DNA of 64,000 nt from Chlamydoabsidia padenii (GCA_025330725.1 JAIWND010000031.1:1-64000), one strand, 5' to 3'; counted from the stretch's first letter, positions 44,269 through 55,441 are shown. A program made the numbers and translations. Notes: generated by a model from the letters alone, not told the origin.

Positions 44269-44817
44269 ATGGACAATTATGCAAATGAATTTTTAATCCC
44301 CGGACTTGAATTGATTTCACTCACAGGCGACGATGAGACGATCCATGTCGACCAGGAACCAATGATTGAATGGCTAGAAGATTGTGAAGTTCAAGAGAAT
44401 CTCTTTCAAATCATCCCATTGACCCCTGAAGAAACATGCTGTGACCAAGACAATCATATCATCCAACCTCGTTCGATCTCTCTCTTTTTCGAAGAACTCG
44501 GGGTTCTCTGTGAAGAGCCAGAGCCGATCGACCCCTCTCGAGACTACGAAGCGGAATTCAAATTACACAACCAGCAGCTTGAACAACTCTATTCAGTCAA
44601 CAAGAGACGGCCCAGACGACAATACCATGTTCATCTGGATTCCACTCCCGCTGCTTCTTCACCTGGCTTGTCTTCCTCGTCTTCGTCGTTTCATCATACA
44701 GATGACGATCAAGACGAAGATCAAAAATTACCGCGTCTGACATATCACAAACCTCATCATCATCATCCTTCTATATCAAAACCTACCCATTTTACTTTTA
44801 CGTCTGATCGCTTTTAA
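44269..44817 (+). CDS. acidic protein of an unrecognised paralogous family (copy B)
   Basis: Single-exon gene of 182 aa, start MDNYANEFLIPGLE after a TATA-like element. Homologous to copy A over residues about 12-110 (LISLTGDD; VQENLFQIIPLTPEET; LFFEELGVLCEEPEPIDP at 72-89, then SRDYEAEF). The rest is Ser-, Asp- and His-rich (HHHH run) and disordered, with different sequence from copy A. That is the pattern of a conserved core with fast-evolving tail. No known domain recognised. The clusters of acidic and bulky hydrophobic residues resemble transcriptional activation or short docking segments, which is only a suggestion. The longer frame upstream of 44269 overlaps the TATA region and is rejected. 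Confidence 0.8.
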   Translation: MDNYANEFLIPGLELISLTGDDETIHVDQEPMIEWLEDCEVQENLFQIIPLTPEETCCDQDNHIIQPRSISLFFEELGVLCEEPEPIDPSRDYEAEFKLHNQQLEQLYSVNKRRPRRQYHVHLDSTPAASSPGLSSSSSSFHHTDDDQDEDQKLPRLTYHKPHHHHPSISKPTHFTFTSDRF

Positions 44818-45125
44818 ATTCAATAGTATATATCCCCCCACCACCACCACCTTTTTATTTTATTGAATCCTATGTATATAATAAAGACCATCATCATATT
44901 CCATTTGATTATGTGTAAAAAAAAAAAAAGCCAAGTTTATTAAAGTATGCTATGTATGTAGACTACAACACGACCCTACCCTATCCCGTCCAGAATGCCC
45001 TATCACTATAACCATAATAAGAAGGAGGTGCCACCCGTACCCGTAAAAGTATGAGCTTCACCAATAGAAAAAGGATTTAATCAGTGAGTCTGTCTGACTC
45101 GGATCTTTTTTTATTCCATTACCTC

Positions 45126-45923
45126 TTAATAGTTTTCCTTGGCTTCTTTTGGTAACACTTTTCCCTGATCACGCCAAGTGGGTAATTCGATCACCAGCCA
45201 CAGGGTTTGGAGTTTCTTACTTGTCACCTAGTTTATGAGTTATATAAAAAGTGGTGTTACTTACAGTATCAACACAAGTTTGCTAAAGATGTTTTTGATA
45301 CGAGCAATTAGATCACTTCTACGTACAATGCTATTGACACCCCGTCCCATCCGTCCTTGTATAGATCCTTTCGAGCATAATATAGTGGGGTCATCTGTTG
45401 GGTTCAGATAGTCCACTTCACGTCACTATATAAAATAAAACATGTTGTTAGTAAAATATCAAAACAACAGGGCGTTTTTTTTATGTTTTACCGGGACGTA
45501 TTGAGTTTTGAAACAGCTGCACTGGCCGCCAAGCATAATGTTCCTAATTGCATAGTAGTGTGTTCCAATTGGTTTTTCGCCCATGAATGATCAGATGGTG
45601 TAGCTGCTTTGTTGATGAAAGCGTCAAGGTCATTTCTAATGCAAAAGTCGAAGGCCAGGTAAGAGTGTCTAATAGTTTTCCACTTCTCTTGACCAGTATA
45701 TACCAAGTTTGTGTCCCATGGTTGTGTGAGATTGGCACGATAAGTAATCAAGTTGATACTTACTGAGGATCAAGTTTGATGACTTTTCAACAAGAGTAGA
45801 TTCTATTGTGTCCAATTTTAAGATAGGTCCTTTCAAGTACTGCTTTTCGTTTTTGCCATCAACAGAGAATGGATGAGAAGAAAAAAGTGAATGCACTTTG
45901 TATTTCAACTCTTTCCCCACCAA
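45126..45923 (-). pseudogene. unrecognised multi-exon gene, probably broken
   Basis: Four protein-like blocks in transcript order: GKELKYKVHSLFSSHPF to EKSSNLIL; TNLVYTGQEKWKTIRHSYLAF to AASAAVSKLNTSR (ends about 45490); VDYLNPTDDPTILCSKG to IARIKNIFSKLVLI (about 45425-45275); and KKLQTLWLVIELPTW to EAKENY, stop at 45126. The last two join well via an AG at about 45228. Blocks one and two are in frames offset by one base near 45770. Blocks two and three cannot be joined without a stop. No ATG precedes block one. I do not recognise the family. Either a recent pseudogene or an intron model I could not solve. Confidence 0.4.
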
Positions 45924-45927
45924 TTAA

Positions 45928-45941
45928 TTCAAACACCGACC
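45928..45941 (-). promoter_or_regulatory. variant CGG-TTTGAA element
   Basis: TTCAAACACCGACC just upstream of the broken minus-strand gene; near-identical to the copy at 3995. Confidence 0.35.
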
Positions 45942-46106
45942 AGTCTCAGACAAAGGTCTTGTCATGATGGAGGCGATAAAGGTGATTCCTTACATGATCC
46001 TATGTGATAAAAATGGTATCTTTCATTTGTCCTTTCCTTTATCAGGTGGTCACTCGTTGCGTATGACCTGTCCGTTTTTGATGGCATACTACCAGAATAA
46101 AATTCA

Positions 46107-46120
46107 CGCGGGGTTTCAAT
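46107..46120 (+). promoter_or_regulatory. variant CGCGGGGTTTCAA element
   Basis: CGCGGGGTTTCAAT, 367 nt before the SET9 ATG. Confidence 0.3.
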
Positions 46121-46160
46121 ATATGTGGTGTATGTGTGCAAAGTTTTTTTAAAAAGATAC

Positions 46161-46186
46161 AAAAAAAAAAAAAAAAAAAAAAAAAA
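46161..46186 (+). repeat. poly-A tract
   Basis: 26 consecutive A, upstream of the SET9 leader. Confidence 0.9.
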
Positions 46187-46487
46187 GAACCATTTCCATT
46201 TTTCTTTCTTCTCTCTTTTGCTTTTATCACCTTTCATGAACAGTCCTACTGATTTGTAAATACCTTCTTTTTTTTTTCTCACCCTTCTTCCTCTTCTTTC
46301 TTTTTCCCTTTTACCTAATTTTAATCTTCTTTTTATATACTTCGGATTCTTCTTCTTTTTACCCCTCTATTTATTCCACCAAACGGTCATCCCCTTTCTC
46401 GATATCTCCCCCCCTTTTTTTTTTCTTTGTTATTATTATTATTATTATCTCCCCCTCCTTCTTGTTATATACATACATATCAATACA

Positions 46488-48926
46488 ATGGACTTTTGCT
46501 TACTTTCCAAGTTTGACGATCTCTTTAGCGACATATTCTTGGATGCTCAATTCCTTTGGTTCGACACTTCTAAACTCAACAGCGATCACCGTAAACCAAG
46601 AATACGATCAGACAAAGTGCTCAAGATAATCCAAGATCAAGTATTAGCTACTGGTAAAACCAATGAAGCTGTCAAGGAACTACTCCGGTAAGTTACGTTA
46701 TATTTGTGATAATAGGACTGTGTGTGTGTGTGTGTGTGTGTCAGGTAAACAACATCATCGTGTCAGCAACGTGTCAGCAATGAAAAAATGTGGCGTCAAA
46801 TAGCAGCAAAATAACCAAGGCAACCACACTACTGGATTGGGGGGGGGATCAGCAACAATGTCATTAAAACGTCATTCAACATGGTATTTGTTTTGGTGAA
46901 ATCTATGGTCGATATTACTGTTGGCACTACTACTGTTGTTGTTTACCAAAGAAAAAGAAGGGATTGGGATGAAGGGGGGGGATGTACACACACACACACA
47001 CACACAGGGGATATCAAGGGCGACTTTATCGTATCACTTTTTATATTCCTTCTCCTCTTCAACTTCCTTCTGAATCCTCTCTTACTCTCCTCTTCTGGCA
47101 CTCTTTGATTGGTTCTCTTGTTGATGAACGATGGCTCATACTATATGATAAGGTAATAAAAACACAATACTTTGGTATCAAAGTTCGGATACAGGTGTAA
47201 CTGACTCTGAAATATATAAACACAAATGTGTAACCCATCAGACTAATATTTCATTTATTATTATTAGAATTAGAATTAGGATTACTTATCCTTGGATAAT
47301 ATGGGAGAGAGGGTTTGGAATGGATGCAAGGAAGAAGGAAGATGATGCGTAGTAGTATGAAAAAAAAAGGGGGGGAGGCAATTGGAATAACATATCAACA
47401 TTCTTTTTACTTATAGAATGGATTACTTCAAACACTACTTGGCAGCCAAATCAACAAAGCAACAACAAGAATTCATACAACACATGAAACGATACCTATA
47501 CATGCAAGTGAAATAAAAACAAAAAGAAAACAAATGTACGGCATGGGAAACTAACCTTTTTTTTTTTATTTGCTTTGTTTTTTTTTTTAAGGTATATGCC
47601 TAATGCAGGCTATGAAATTGCAGATACTCGACGATATGGTGGTGCAGGACGTCGTATGGAGGCATGTGTGACGGTGACAAGGGATTGGAAAACGGGTGAT
47701 GAAATACGACTTTGTACTGGTATGATTGCTCATTTGGATCCTCGACAAGAACATCAACTGAAAAAAGGAAATCGTGATATCAGTCTTATGTGGTCAACAA
47801 GAAAACAACGTAATTGTTTGTTTCTAGGTCCTGCTCGCTTTGTCAACGTAAGTGTTTACTGTTTACTGTATGTCATACTTATCAATAATTATCGCACCTC
47901 CTTAAATATATATACATCCCTCTCCTTGTCCTTTTAAGCATGATTGCGATCCTAATGCCAAGGTATGTTTATATAATGAAAAGCTTTAGATAGTATCTTG
48001 ACCAATTTTCTTATCTATTACCTAGTTTATCTCTCGTGGTCATAATTCTATTACGGTCAAAATAATCAAGGATATCAAATGTGGTGACGAATTAACTGTA
48101 TTTTATGGGAAACATTATTATACGGAAACCAGCTATGAATGCAAATGTGCTACATGTGAAACGTAATGTAGAACACCTCAGTCATGCTTTCATGTCATGA
48201 GAATGATATGTGTCCTAACTTTGTTTCTTCTTTTATGATTAGGAAACGATTGGGCTATACAGAAACTGAGGATGAAATGGATGGGCTTTCCTCTTCCGAT
48301 GGGGAAGATCACTCTGGATTCGGTCATAGTAACTCGAAGAAACGCAAATCATCTTTATATTCCGGTAAGAGTGATGGGATGGGTAAACAGGACATTCACT
48401 CACTTTTTTTTTTTTTCTTCTTCTTCGAATAATATCTAGATCATCATGGTCTACGAAGGAAACGGTCCTCTTGGGAGATTCCAAAGGTGCATCGGATCGA
48501 ATTGGAGGAACTCATTGGTATGATCGAGGACAATGATGACAGCGCAGATACTGATGAAGGACAGCATGAATACAACAATGGTGCTTTTGACAGACGACAA
48601 CAAGGCAACATTAAACAAGAACACACAGATGACGACGACGACGACGACGAAGATGAAGAAGATGACGACGATGACCAACGACCTCGTGTGATGAGCATTC
48701 ACTATCTATGCAACGAAAAACAACAACAACAACAGCAACAACAACAACAAGACGACTACTCCCGCTCACCTTCCATCTCTCGTAGTCCTTTGGATCTTTT
48801 GTGTAACGCTGTCTTGGATGCCGAATATCTCAAGGTGCTACCTAAACAAGAAGAAATCACAGTGGTTGTCAGTCCGGAAATACACAGGGATGCATCAGAT
48901 CGGGTGAAGCGAAAAAATGGATCTAT

Positions 48927-48966
<40 letters not shown>

Positions 48967-49812
48967 AAATGGCAATTTCTGGACGAAGACAGCTCTAGTG
49001 ACACCAAAGCTGATTCGGCAGTGGGCTTATCACCTCAGCTACAACATCATGACACTGATCACGGGCATCCATCTCAAATGACGAAACCACCGTCTTTATC
49101 AGCAGTAACTACTTTGGAAAAGCACTCGACCATCAAGAAATCATCAACCTCATCAAAACAACAATGGACAGACAATATCGACTCACTTTTCGATGATGAG
49201 GAACTTTCAGAACTGGATGATTTTATGGATGACGTATCGGACTTATCTTCTGTGTGTAGTTCCGATATCACTCTGGATCCCAATCCGAATAACGCCAACA
49301 ACAATAACAATCGGGGACAATCATCATTGGATTCACAGAGCAAAAAGTGCAAACCATCTATTCACAACACATCATCTTCAGCCATTCCTTCAGCGATACC
49401 CAACAAGACTAATGGAGGAAAACCAGGTTTGAACTGTATGGCATGTGGGCGAACATTGAAATCGGAAACCATCTCAGACTCTACAGCTGTGGATGTGGCG
49501 GTGGCGAACGAACTGGCAACATGGACCTGGAGCCCAAGTGCGGCATTTACGGATTGGCGACCTCAACGGTGTCCACGATGTGAACGACATGTACGGGTGT
49601 TTACTCAAGAATGGCCATCACGAAAGATCAAGAAAAAGGTGCCCGCGATTCCTGCCATCAAACCTTCTTCCAGAAAAAAGCAACCTACCAGTAAAAAGCA
49701 ACAAAGGAAAACACCAAGTCATATTGTCAGCAAGACGACGGATCTTGGTCAACAAAAGCCATTCCCTACACCTACCTCGGAAATATTTAGTGGTGTTGAA
49801 AACTTATTTTAA
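46488..49812 (+). CDS. SET9: histone H4-K20 methyltransfer­ase SET9 (Suv4-20 type)
   Basis: Chromatin methyltransferase acting on H4K20. Exons 46488-46687, 47417-47503, 47592-47847, 47939-47962, 48026-48162, 48243-48364, 48440-49812; 732 aa. N-terminal helical part (LSKFDDLFSDIFLDA), then SET motifs: RRYGGAGRRMEACV, FLGPARFVNHDCDPNA (NHDC catalytic core), DELTVFYGKHYY, and post-SET CKCATC. The C-terminus has CMAC and CPRCERHVRVF, the zinc-like pair of fungal SET9. Poly-Gln and Asp/Glu runs fill the linker. Intron 1 is unusually long (729 nt) and holds GT and CA repeats. Intron 2 uses a GC donor (47504), restoring RYLYMYMPNAGYEI. Exon 4 is only 24 nt, encoding HDCDPNAK. Confidence 0.93.
46719..46741 (+). 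repeat. GT dinucleotide repeat
   Basis: (GT)n microsatellite in SET9 intron 1. Confidence 0.9.
46986..47006 (+). repeat. CA dinucleotide repeat
   Basis: (CA)n microsatellite in SET9 intron 1, complementary in sequence to the GT repeat 245 nt upstream, so the two could pair within the intron RNA. Confidence 0.85.
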
Positions 49813-49894
49813 TAGTTATCCTCATATTCCCCCTCCCCTGACTCATATAGGCTATAGGTCCATTGTATATACATTCAATTCCTTTACTTCTTTT

Positions 49895-49942
49895 TTTTAA
49901 AATAAAATAAAATAAAATAAAATAAAGTAAAATAAAATAAAA
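49895..49942 (+). repeat. AAAAT pentanucleotide repeat
   Basis: (AAAAT)n-like array with one G interruption, between the SET9 3' end and the convergent secreted-protein gene. It supplies overlapping AATAAA hexamers on the plus strand. Confidence 0.85.
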
Positions 49943-49994
49943 CAATTGTACAGCAATCTTTGACTATATCTGTTTTACACTAACATGATGATGA

Positions 49995-50853
49995 TCACTT
50001 TTTCAACTCGGCCCATTGTTTAACATCACTGGTAACATAGTTCAAAATCTTGCATTTCTTTTGGGACACAGTAACTCGGGACGGGATCTTGTTGGATAGA
50101 ATCTTATAAGCGCTGAATTGTAAAGTAAAAAAATCCAATTGACAGCCACCAAAGCTCCATCCCTTATCGTCGACTCGTACACATCCGTTATGTACTTTTC
50201 CATCAGGTAACTTGATTCCATCGAGCTGTTTAACATACAAGAGTGTGCCTCGTTTAAGATCATTGGAGGCCACACTCACCCATGGCACCAGCTGGGGTCA
50301 AAAAGTCAGTCTTTTTTTTTTTTTTTTTATCAAATGTAGATAATTTTCAAACTTACAGGATTACTGTTGGATCCCATGCCATAAGGATCTGTTTTTCGAT
50401 TGACTTTTAAAAAAGTATCTGAACTTGAACCAAGGTTCACCATCACTCCGTTCTGTAACAAGCCTGTACCTTCCATTTGAAATTTCTATAGAAAGAGGTT
50501 ACCATGTATACCTTGACAATGCCCCTTCCCTTTTTTTTTTCTGTATACCTCGTAGGTTGTTTCAGCCACTTTGGCAATTGATTTGCCTTTAGAGTCATCT
50601 AAACTTTCAGTCTTCGGTCCATTCAATGTCACTGTCTTTCCATTGTTTAACATATCTTTATCACCTTCTTTAGGAATCCAGTAACTGACAAGAAAGTTAA
50701 TTCATGCAATATATCAAACTCCGTCAGCCCGACTTACAAAGTGAAAGTGGCCTTTTTATAACAACTACCAAGTGCGCGTCCTTCTATAGGAATAGCCAAG
50801 ACAGGTTGGAATAGAATCATCAGTGAAATAAGTAATGCAAGGAATGATAACAT
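49995..50853 (-). CDS. secreted 3D/double-psi beta-barrel protein
   Basis: Secreted protein of 225 aa. Exons (transcript order) 50853-50738, 50684-50549, 50485-50357, 50291-49995. Signal peptide MLSFLALLISLMILFQPVLA. The mature part begins with one Cys and TFTFYWIPKEGD. The C-terminal half carries WVSVASNDLKRGTLLYVKQ, then NGCVRVDDKGWSFGGCQLDFF. This is the pattern of the 3D domain, where three Asp lie in a compact barrel as in lytic transglycosylase relatives. Catalysis is not established for fungal members. A wall or extracellular role is likely. The nearest CGGG-type element is 276 nt upstream (51129). Confidence 0.82.
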
Positions 50854-51660
50854 CTTGTTGATATGGAAGAAACCTGCTCTTTGTGGAGGGGGGGAGAAAC
50901 GATCAACGTTTGTGTGTGAGGTTATTGTTCAGAAAAAAAAAAAAAGTTGCTTCTTTTATATTCTTTTTCCAATCATGACTATAAAGAGTAGAATATGGGT
51001 TCATTATGAGAAATAGGATGTTCCATGGGAACATGAAGAAGACAAAAGGAATCTTCAGAACAATACCGTTCAACTAATTGGGGATGAATAAAGTAATAAA
51101 CCTGACACTTTTGACTCCCTCCCTCCGTTTTTGAAATCCCGACCGCCCTCATGAACTTTCTTTAATTGAAGTGTGGTGTTACTTTCCCGTATCAGTATTG
51201 ATTTGAAAGTGACGAAAAAGTACATGGAATACTATATGATGTCTCATTAGCTTTTTTTTTTTTTTTTTTGTGTATCCGAGGTTTTCTCACTCAGAAAAAG
51301 GGAGAAGGTGTCTAATCATGAAAAATTCCTTTACTTGGGATGTGCCCCCGTACCACATTGATGCTGAGACTCACGACAAAAGTGGGGGGTATGGAATCCC
51401 TATTGCTTGCTTTGTAGACACTTTTTTTTCTAGGCAGAATCCATACGTTATATATTTATACCCCGAATCAAGACAACTTTTGAATAGTTGAATGCCTTGT
51501 TATCATGCGAAGACATTATCAGCGGCATTTAAATTCCAGTGAGCGGCATGATTTATGTTTCTCAGGGGGAGATTTTTTATTATTGTTTATTTATTGAACA
51601 ATATGATATGAAATGTACATTAAGAATAAGATATTTAAAAAGGGTATTGATTCATAATAA
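50854..51660. other. intergenic region
   Basis: Upstream of the secreted 3D protein and downstream of the receiver protein. Contains TTTTGAAATCCCGACC (51129-51144). The plus ORF at 51270 shows no family features. Confidence 0.5.
51129..51144 (-). promoter_or_regulatory. variant CGGGATTTCAAAA element
   Basis: TTTTGAAATCCCGACC: the CGGGAT half is intact but the TTTGAA half is inverted, 276 nt upstream of the minus-strand secreted gene. Confidence 0.35.
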
Positions 51661-52190
51661 TTAGAGAGAAGAAGACTGGTTCAATAGTTCGAGCAGCTGA
51701 GATTTCAATTGGCCAGCTTTGATTGGTTTACTGAGACAAGCATCCTATATAGAAATTAAAAAAAAAAAAAAAAAAGATGAGTTTGAATTCTTTCAAGTAA
51801 ACTTGTTCCTTTTACCATGCCGACATGTTGATATAGACGTCTTGCTTCTGAAGAATCATTAGTGGTGACAGCAATGATGGGAATAGATCTGTTGACTGAT
51901 AATATACAGGAAGTGGGTCGTCGAATGAACTCTGTCGTTTCGACTCCATTCATCACTGGCATATCAATGTCTAGTAACATAGCATCATAATGATGGTGTT
52001 CGAGCAATCGCAAGGCATGATACCCATCACTGGCGAAATCCATGTGTCGGATATTGAAAATGGACAGCAAGGTTTTTCGCAGTAATCTCAAATTGATAGG
52101 GTTGTCATCGACCAAGAGTAGGGTGAGTGAAGGTCGTTTGATTGGGGTTTCATTTTTATTCATAATGGGGGAACAAGTATTCAAAATCAT
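51661..52190 (-). CDS. stand-alone response-regulator receiver protein
   Basis: REC-only protein of 152 aa. Exons 52190-51816 and 51744-51661. TLLLVDDNPINLRLL holds the acidic pocket (Asp28, Asp29), DAMLLDIDMPVMNG the phospho-acceptor (Asp74), IIAVTTND the switch Thr, and DACLSKPIKAGQL the invariant Lys. The fold ends with the last helix, and no output domain, kinase or DNA-binding part is attached. Such proteins can act as Spo0F/Ypd1-like relays or phosphate sinks in hybrid-kinase signalling. Start could be Met1 or Met10 (MNKNETPIKR); both leave the domain whole. Shares a 290-bp divergent promoter region with the UFD1-AZUL gene. Confidence 0.88.
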
Positions 52191-52391
52191 TTTATATATA
52201 AAGGAGAAGAAGGAAGGAATGACTTTTGTGTTTTATGCATTTTTTTAAAAAAAGGTCCTTGTTTTTTGTTCTAGTGTGACAAACATGCGCCAAGAGGGGT
52301 GTTCTACATTAAAATTGATCTTTTTTTTTTTCTAATCGGCGATCTTTTGACATGGCAAAAAGTCGATTTATCATCAAACTCAGATCGATGT

Positions 52392-52405
52392 CGGGGTTTA
52401 AATCG
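52392..52405 (+). promoter_or_regulatory. CGGGG-TTTAAA element
   Basis: CGGGGTTTAAATCG, 75 nt before ATG 52481. It overlaps the longer upstream frame (ATG 52352) and so argues for 52481 as the true start. Confidence 0.45.
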
Positions 52406-52480
52406 TGGATATATTATTGGCCGATTTTTCCATTCTTCCTTGTCTTTCTTCCTCCTTCCTTTTTACGTATACTAACACAA

Positions 52481-54664
52481 ATGGATTTTCATTGGACAAA
52501 AACCTTTATAGTAAAAGAAGATCCAAGTTTAAACGATGGTGATAAATTGATCTTGCCCTCCTCTGCTCTTGAAGAACTCTTGGATTTATCAAAAGGCACC
52601 CACCTCTCTTCACCAATGACGTTTGCACTTCGACATACCCATTTCCCTCACAAGGTGCTTCATGGCGGTGTCAAGGAATTCTCTGGCGAAGATAATACTG
52701 TGCTTATTCCGTCATGGATGATGACTTGGCTTGGTTTTACAACTACTCTAGAACAACAACGCATCGTACTACAATGGAAGATATTACCAAAAGGTACGTG
52801 GGCGAAACTGCGACCGTTGACTGACAACTATAGTGACATTATGGACTATCGTGCAGCATTGGAATCTCACTTGCGACAACATTACAATACACTTACCATT
52901 GGTCAAACCTTGACTTGTCGTTATGGATCTCAGCGATACCCATTCTTGGTGGTGGATTTGAGACCTGACGTGGCGGTTGGTGTGAATGATACTGATCTCG
53001 AAGTTGATTTGGAACCCTATCAGGCAACACTGGCGACGACCACCGACGATATCATTACTGATGCGAATAGCTCAACTACCTTATCATCTCAACAACAAAT
53101 ACCCTCAGTCACTGTAAATCAACAAGTACAAGATATACCTATCTCACAAAACGAATACCGGTATTGGTCATTGGATATGGGTAAATCATCACAAGTGTAT
53201 ATAGAATTGAAGACAAGTAGTGGTGACGCAGGTAAGATGACAAATCATGTGTTGTGTACGTGTCCCTCCACTTACTAATACATGCCTTAAAAAAGATTTG
53301 GTGGTTGGATATGATCGAAAACCGACAATAGACAATTATACATGGGGTGACCTGACATCAGCACCGGAGCGACAATTGGTGATACAACCAACAGACACAA
53401 AGGAAGGGACTCTTTATGTGGGTATTCATGGATATACAAATTGTGTGATATCATGGTCATTCTCGTCATCATCATCATTTACGGCAAACGATACAACGAT
53501 GGAAGAAGATCATACGGGGAAAACACAATGTGCCAACTGTCAATCTTGGGTACCTGAACGGACTTTACCACTACACGAAAACTTTTGTCTACGAAACAAC
53601 ATACTTTGTCCTTGGGGATGCGGCAAGATCTTTAAAAAGGATGAACAGCAACAACAACATTGGCATTGTCAACAGTGTACTGCCACAGGGGACTCTTTAG
53701 ATAGTAAATCAAAACATATGGATTATTATCATACCAAGCGTCATTGTGATCATTGTGCTGAACATACTCAAGTATCCTCTTTACCTGCTTTGGTCGAACA
53801 TCGACATACCTTATGCTCTGAAAGACTCATCAACTGTCGTTATTGTCATGTAAGTAATGTGTGGAAAAAGATAGGATAGGAACTAACGGATGGAAGGGGG
53901 GGGGTTTATATAATAGAATTTGGTGGCACAGGGACCAATCTCTACTGACGCAAGGGATATACTACTTGGATTACATGGCCATGAAAGCTACTGTGGATCT
54001 CGAACCATCACATGTCAAAAATGTCATAAATCTGTCACCATCAAGGACGTCCCGATTCATGCCAAGATCCATCAAGTCACTCGCCAACATCAAAAACTAT
54101 CACCTCTTTGCAGCAATCAACAATGTACTCGACCGAGGGCCAACAATCGATTAGGATTATGTCAATATTGCTTTGGACCATTCTGGGTGACTGAAGATGA
54201 TCCAAAGAATGTCAAATTGGTACAACGAGTGGCAAGAAAACTACACGCACAAATGACAATGGGATGTGGTCATTCTTGGTGTCAAAATATGGTAAGAAAC
54301 AAGGGAGGAAGAAGGCGTGATACTAAAAGACTTTATTACTCTGTAGACTTGTGCTACGGGATCTAATTCACCTCAAGATGCGAATACAGCTGCCAGTGCC
54401 TTGGTGCCTATTATTAAGAAACTGGCCATTCAATTGGCAATGCCGACTCCTCGACCAATACTACATTTATGTGTGGATGCAAAAGTGACACGGATACGAT
54501 TCTTGGCGGATACTTTAATGAATTCCTGTAATGGATCTTATGGATTGGACTGGTGTATCAAGGCTTTAGAAAATGAACAAGAAGATTTAGATAGATCAAA
54601 ATCCTGGTTAGATAGAAATGCACCTCAAAAAGTGCCACATAATGAAAATAAAAAAACTATATAA
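52481..54664 (+). CDS. UFD1-domain, zinc-finger, AZUL-domain ubiquitin-pathway protein
   Basis: Multidomain protein of 665 aa. Exons 52481-53231, 53296-53849, 53917-54291, 54347-54664. Residues about 1-170: UFD1-like double-psi barrel (FHWTKTFIVKED, LILPSSALEELL, LIPSWMMTWL). Residues about 340-480: TRAF/XAF1-like Cys/His pairs (CANCQSWVPERTLPLHENFC, CDHCAEHTQ, CRYCHNLVAQ). Residues about 540-570: an AZUL-type zinc module (LHAQMTMGCGHSWCQN followed by TC). Near the C-terminus there is a UBA-like helix (IKALENEQEDLDRSKSWL). This set is known from fungal UFD1-related proteins, probably acting with Cdc48 or ubiquitin ligases. Start at 52481 is chosen because homology begins there. Confidence 0.85.
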
Positions 54665-54728
54665 ATGGACTTTTTTTTTTTTGAAAAAAAAATGTGTTCT
54701 TCTCTTCCCTCTTTTATATACGTAGATA

Positions 54729-55190
54729 ATGGGTGAAATAAGTGTAGGTAGCTCTCCATCCGACTTTAATAGCCAGTATTATACTCCAGGGGACAAGAAT
54801 AATGATGATAATCAATCTACTACTCATGAGATGACGAACAACGACCTTGATGATCAACTGGCAATGCTCATAGACGAACTATACCTTCAACAACAAGATC
54901 AACGCACTGACGATGATGAAGAAGAAGAAGATATTGATGATGAATGGTTACATTACAGGAGGAATCCACCCGAACCTGATCCCAACCCTTTTATCGACAA
55001 TAATCCAGACGGTGCGATGATCATTGCCCCACCTTCTGCTATACAACCTGATATGACTCTCGTCACACATTATCCTGATCACTATCACAAACTATCATCA
55101 GCAAAACGACAAACAACTTCTGACCCAAAGGGTTCCAGCAAGAAGAAGTATCATGGGCATCCATTACAAATTAAAAATGGAAACATCTAG
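54729..55190 (+). CDS. acidic disordered ORF (separate gene or C-terminal exon)
   Basis: Open frame of 153 aa beginning MGEISVGSSPSDFNSQYY, with Gln and Asp/Glu runs and an NPF-containing segment (PEPDPNPFIDNN). It starts 64 nt after the UFD1-AZUL stop with no CGGG element between, and an AG directly precedes its frame (CGTAG at 54721). A non-consensus donor (GTGCCA, 54632) would splice it in frame onto the UFD1-AZUL protein, so it may be that protein's last exon. No family recognised. Confidence 0.45.
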   Translation: MGEISVGSSPSDFNSQYYTPGDKNNDDNQSTTHEMTNNDLDDQLAMLIDELYLQQQDQRTDDDEEEEDIDDEWLHYRRNPPEPDPNPFIDNNPDGAMIIAPPSAIQPDMTLVTHYPDHYHKLSSAKRQTTSDPKGSSKKKYHGHPLQIKNGNI

Positions 55191-55240
55191 TATAGTTCTT
55201 TTAATAAAAAATGACATTGATACTGAAACAGACTAACAAT

Positions 55241-55255
55241 TCGGGATTTTAAATT
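55241..55255 (+). promoter_or_regulatory. variant CGGGATTTTAAA element
   Basis: CGGGATTTTAAATTA, 264 nt before the patatin ATG; a second copy lies closer. Confidence 0.35.
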
Positions 55256-55441
55256 AACACCAATCAAATTCAAGCGGTTTTCTTTTTTTTTGCATTGATA
55301 TAGGTCTTGCGTACTAACCATATATATATATATATAAAGGCTATGATGAATGTACTGCACTACTATAGAGGATATTGAATGAAAAAGATCCACAGTTAGC
55401 GATCCTTTCATGCCACCAAACGTTTGCGACTGGGGTTAATA

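Larger units (their letters stand above)
44818..46487. other. region with unresolved minus-strand gene
   Basis: Besides the broken minus-strand gene below, contains variant elements at 45928 and 46107, an A run at 46161-46186 and a pyrimidine-rich leader before SET9. The 62-codon plus ORF at 45964 has no family features. Confidence 0.5.

Noticed and set aside
52352..52480. Upstream in-frame ATG extending UFD1-AZUL by 43 residues with a hydrophobic stretch
   Set aside because: UFD1 homology begins at 52481, and the CGGGG-TTTAAA element lies inside the extension.
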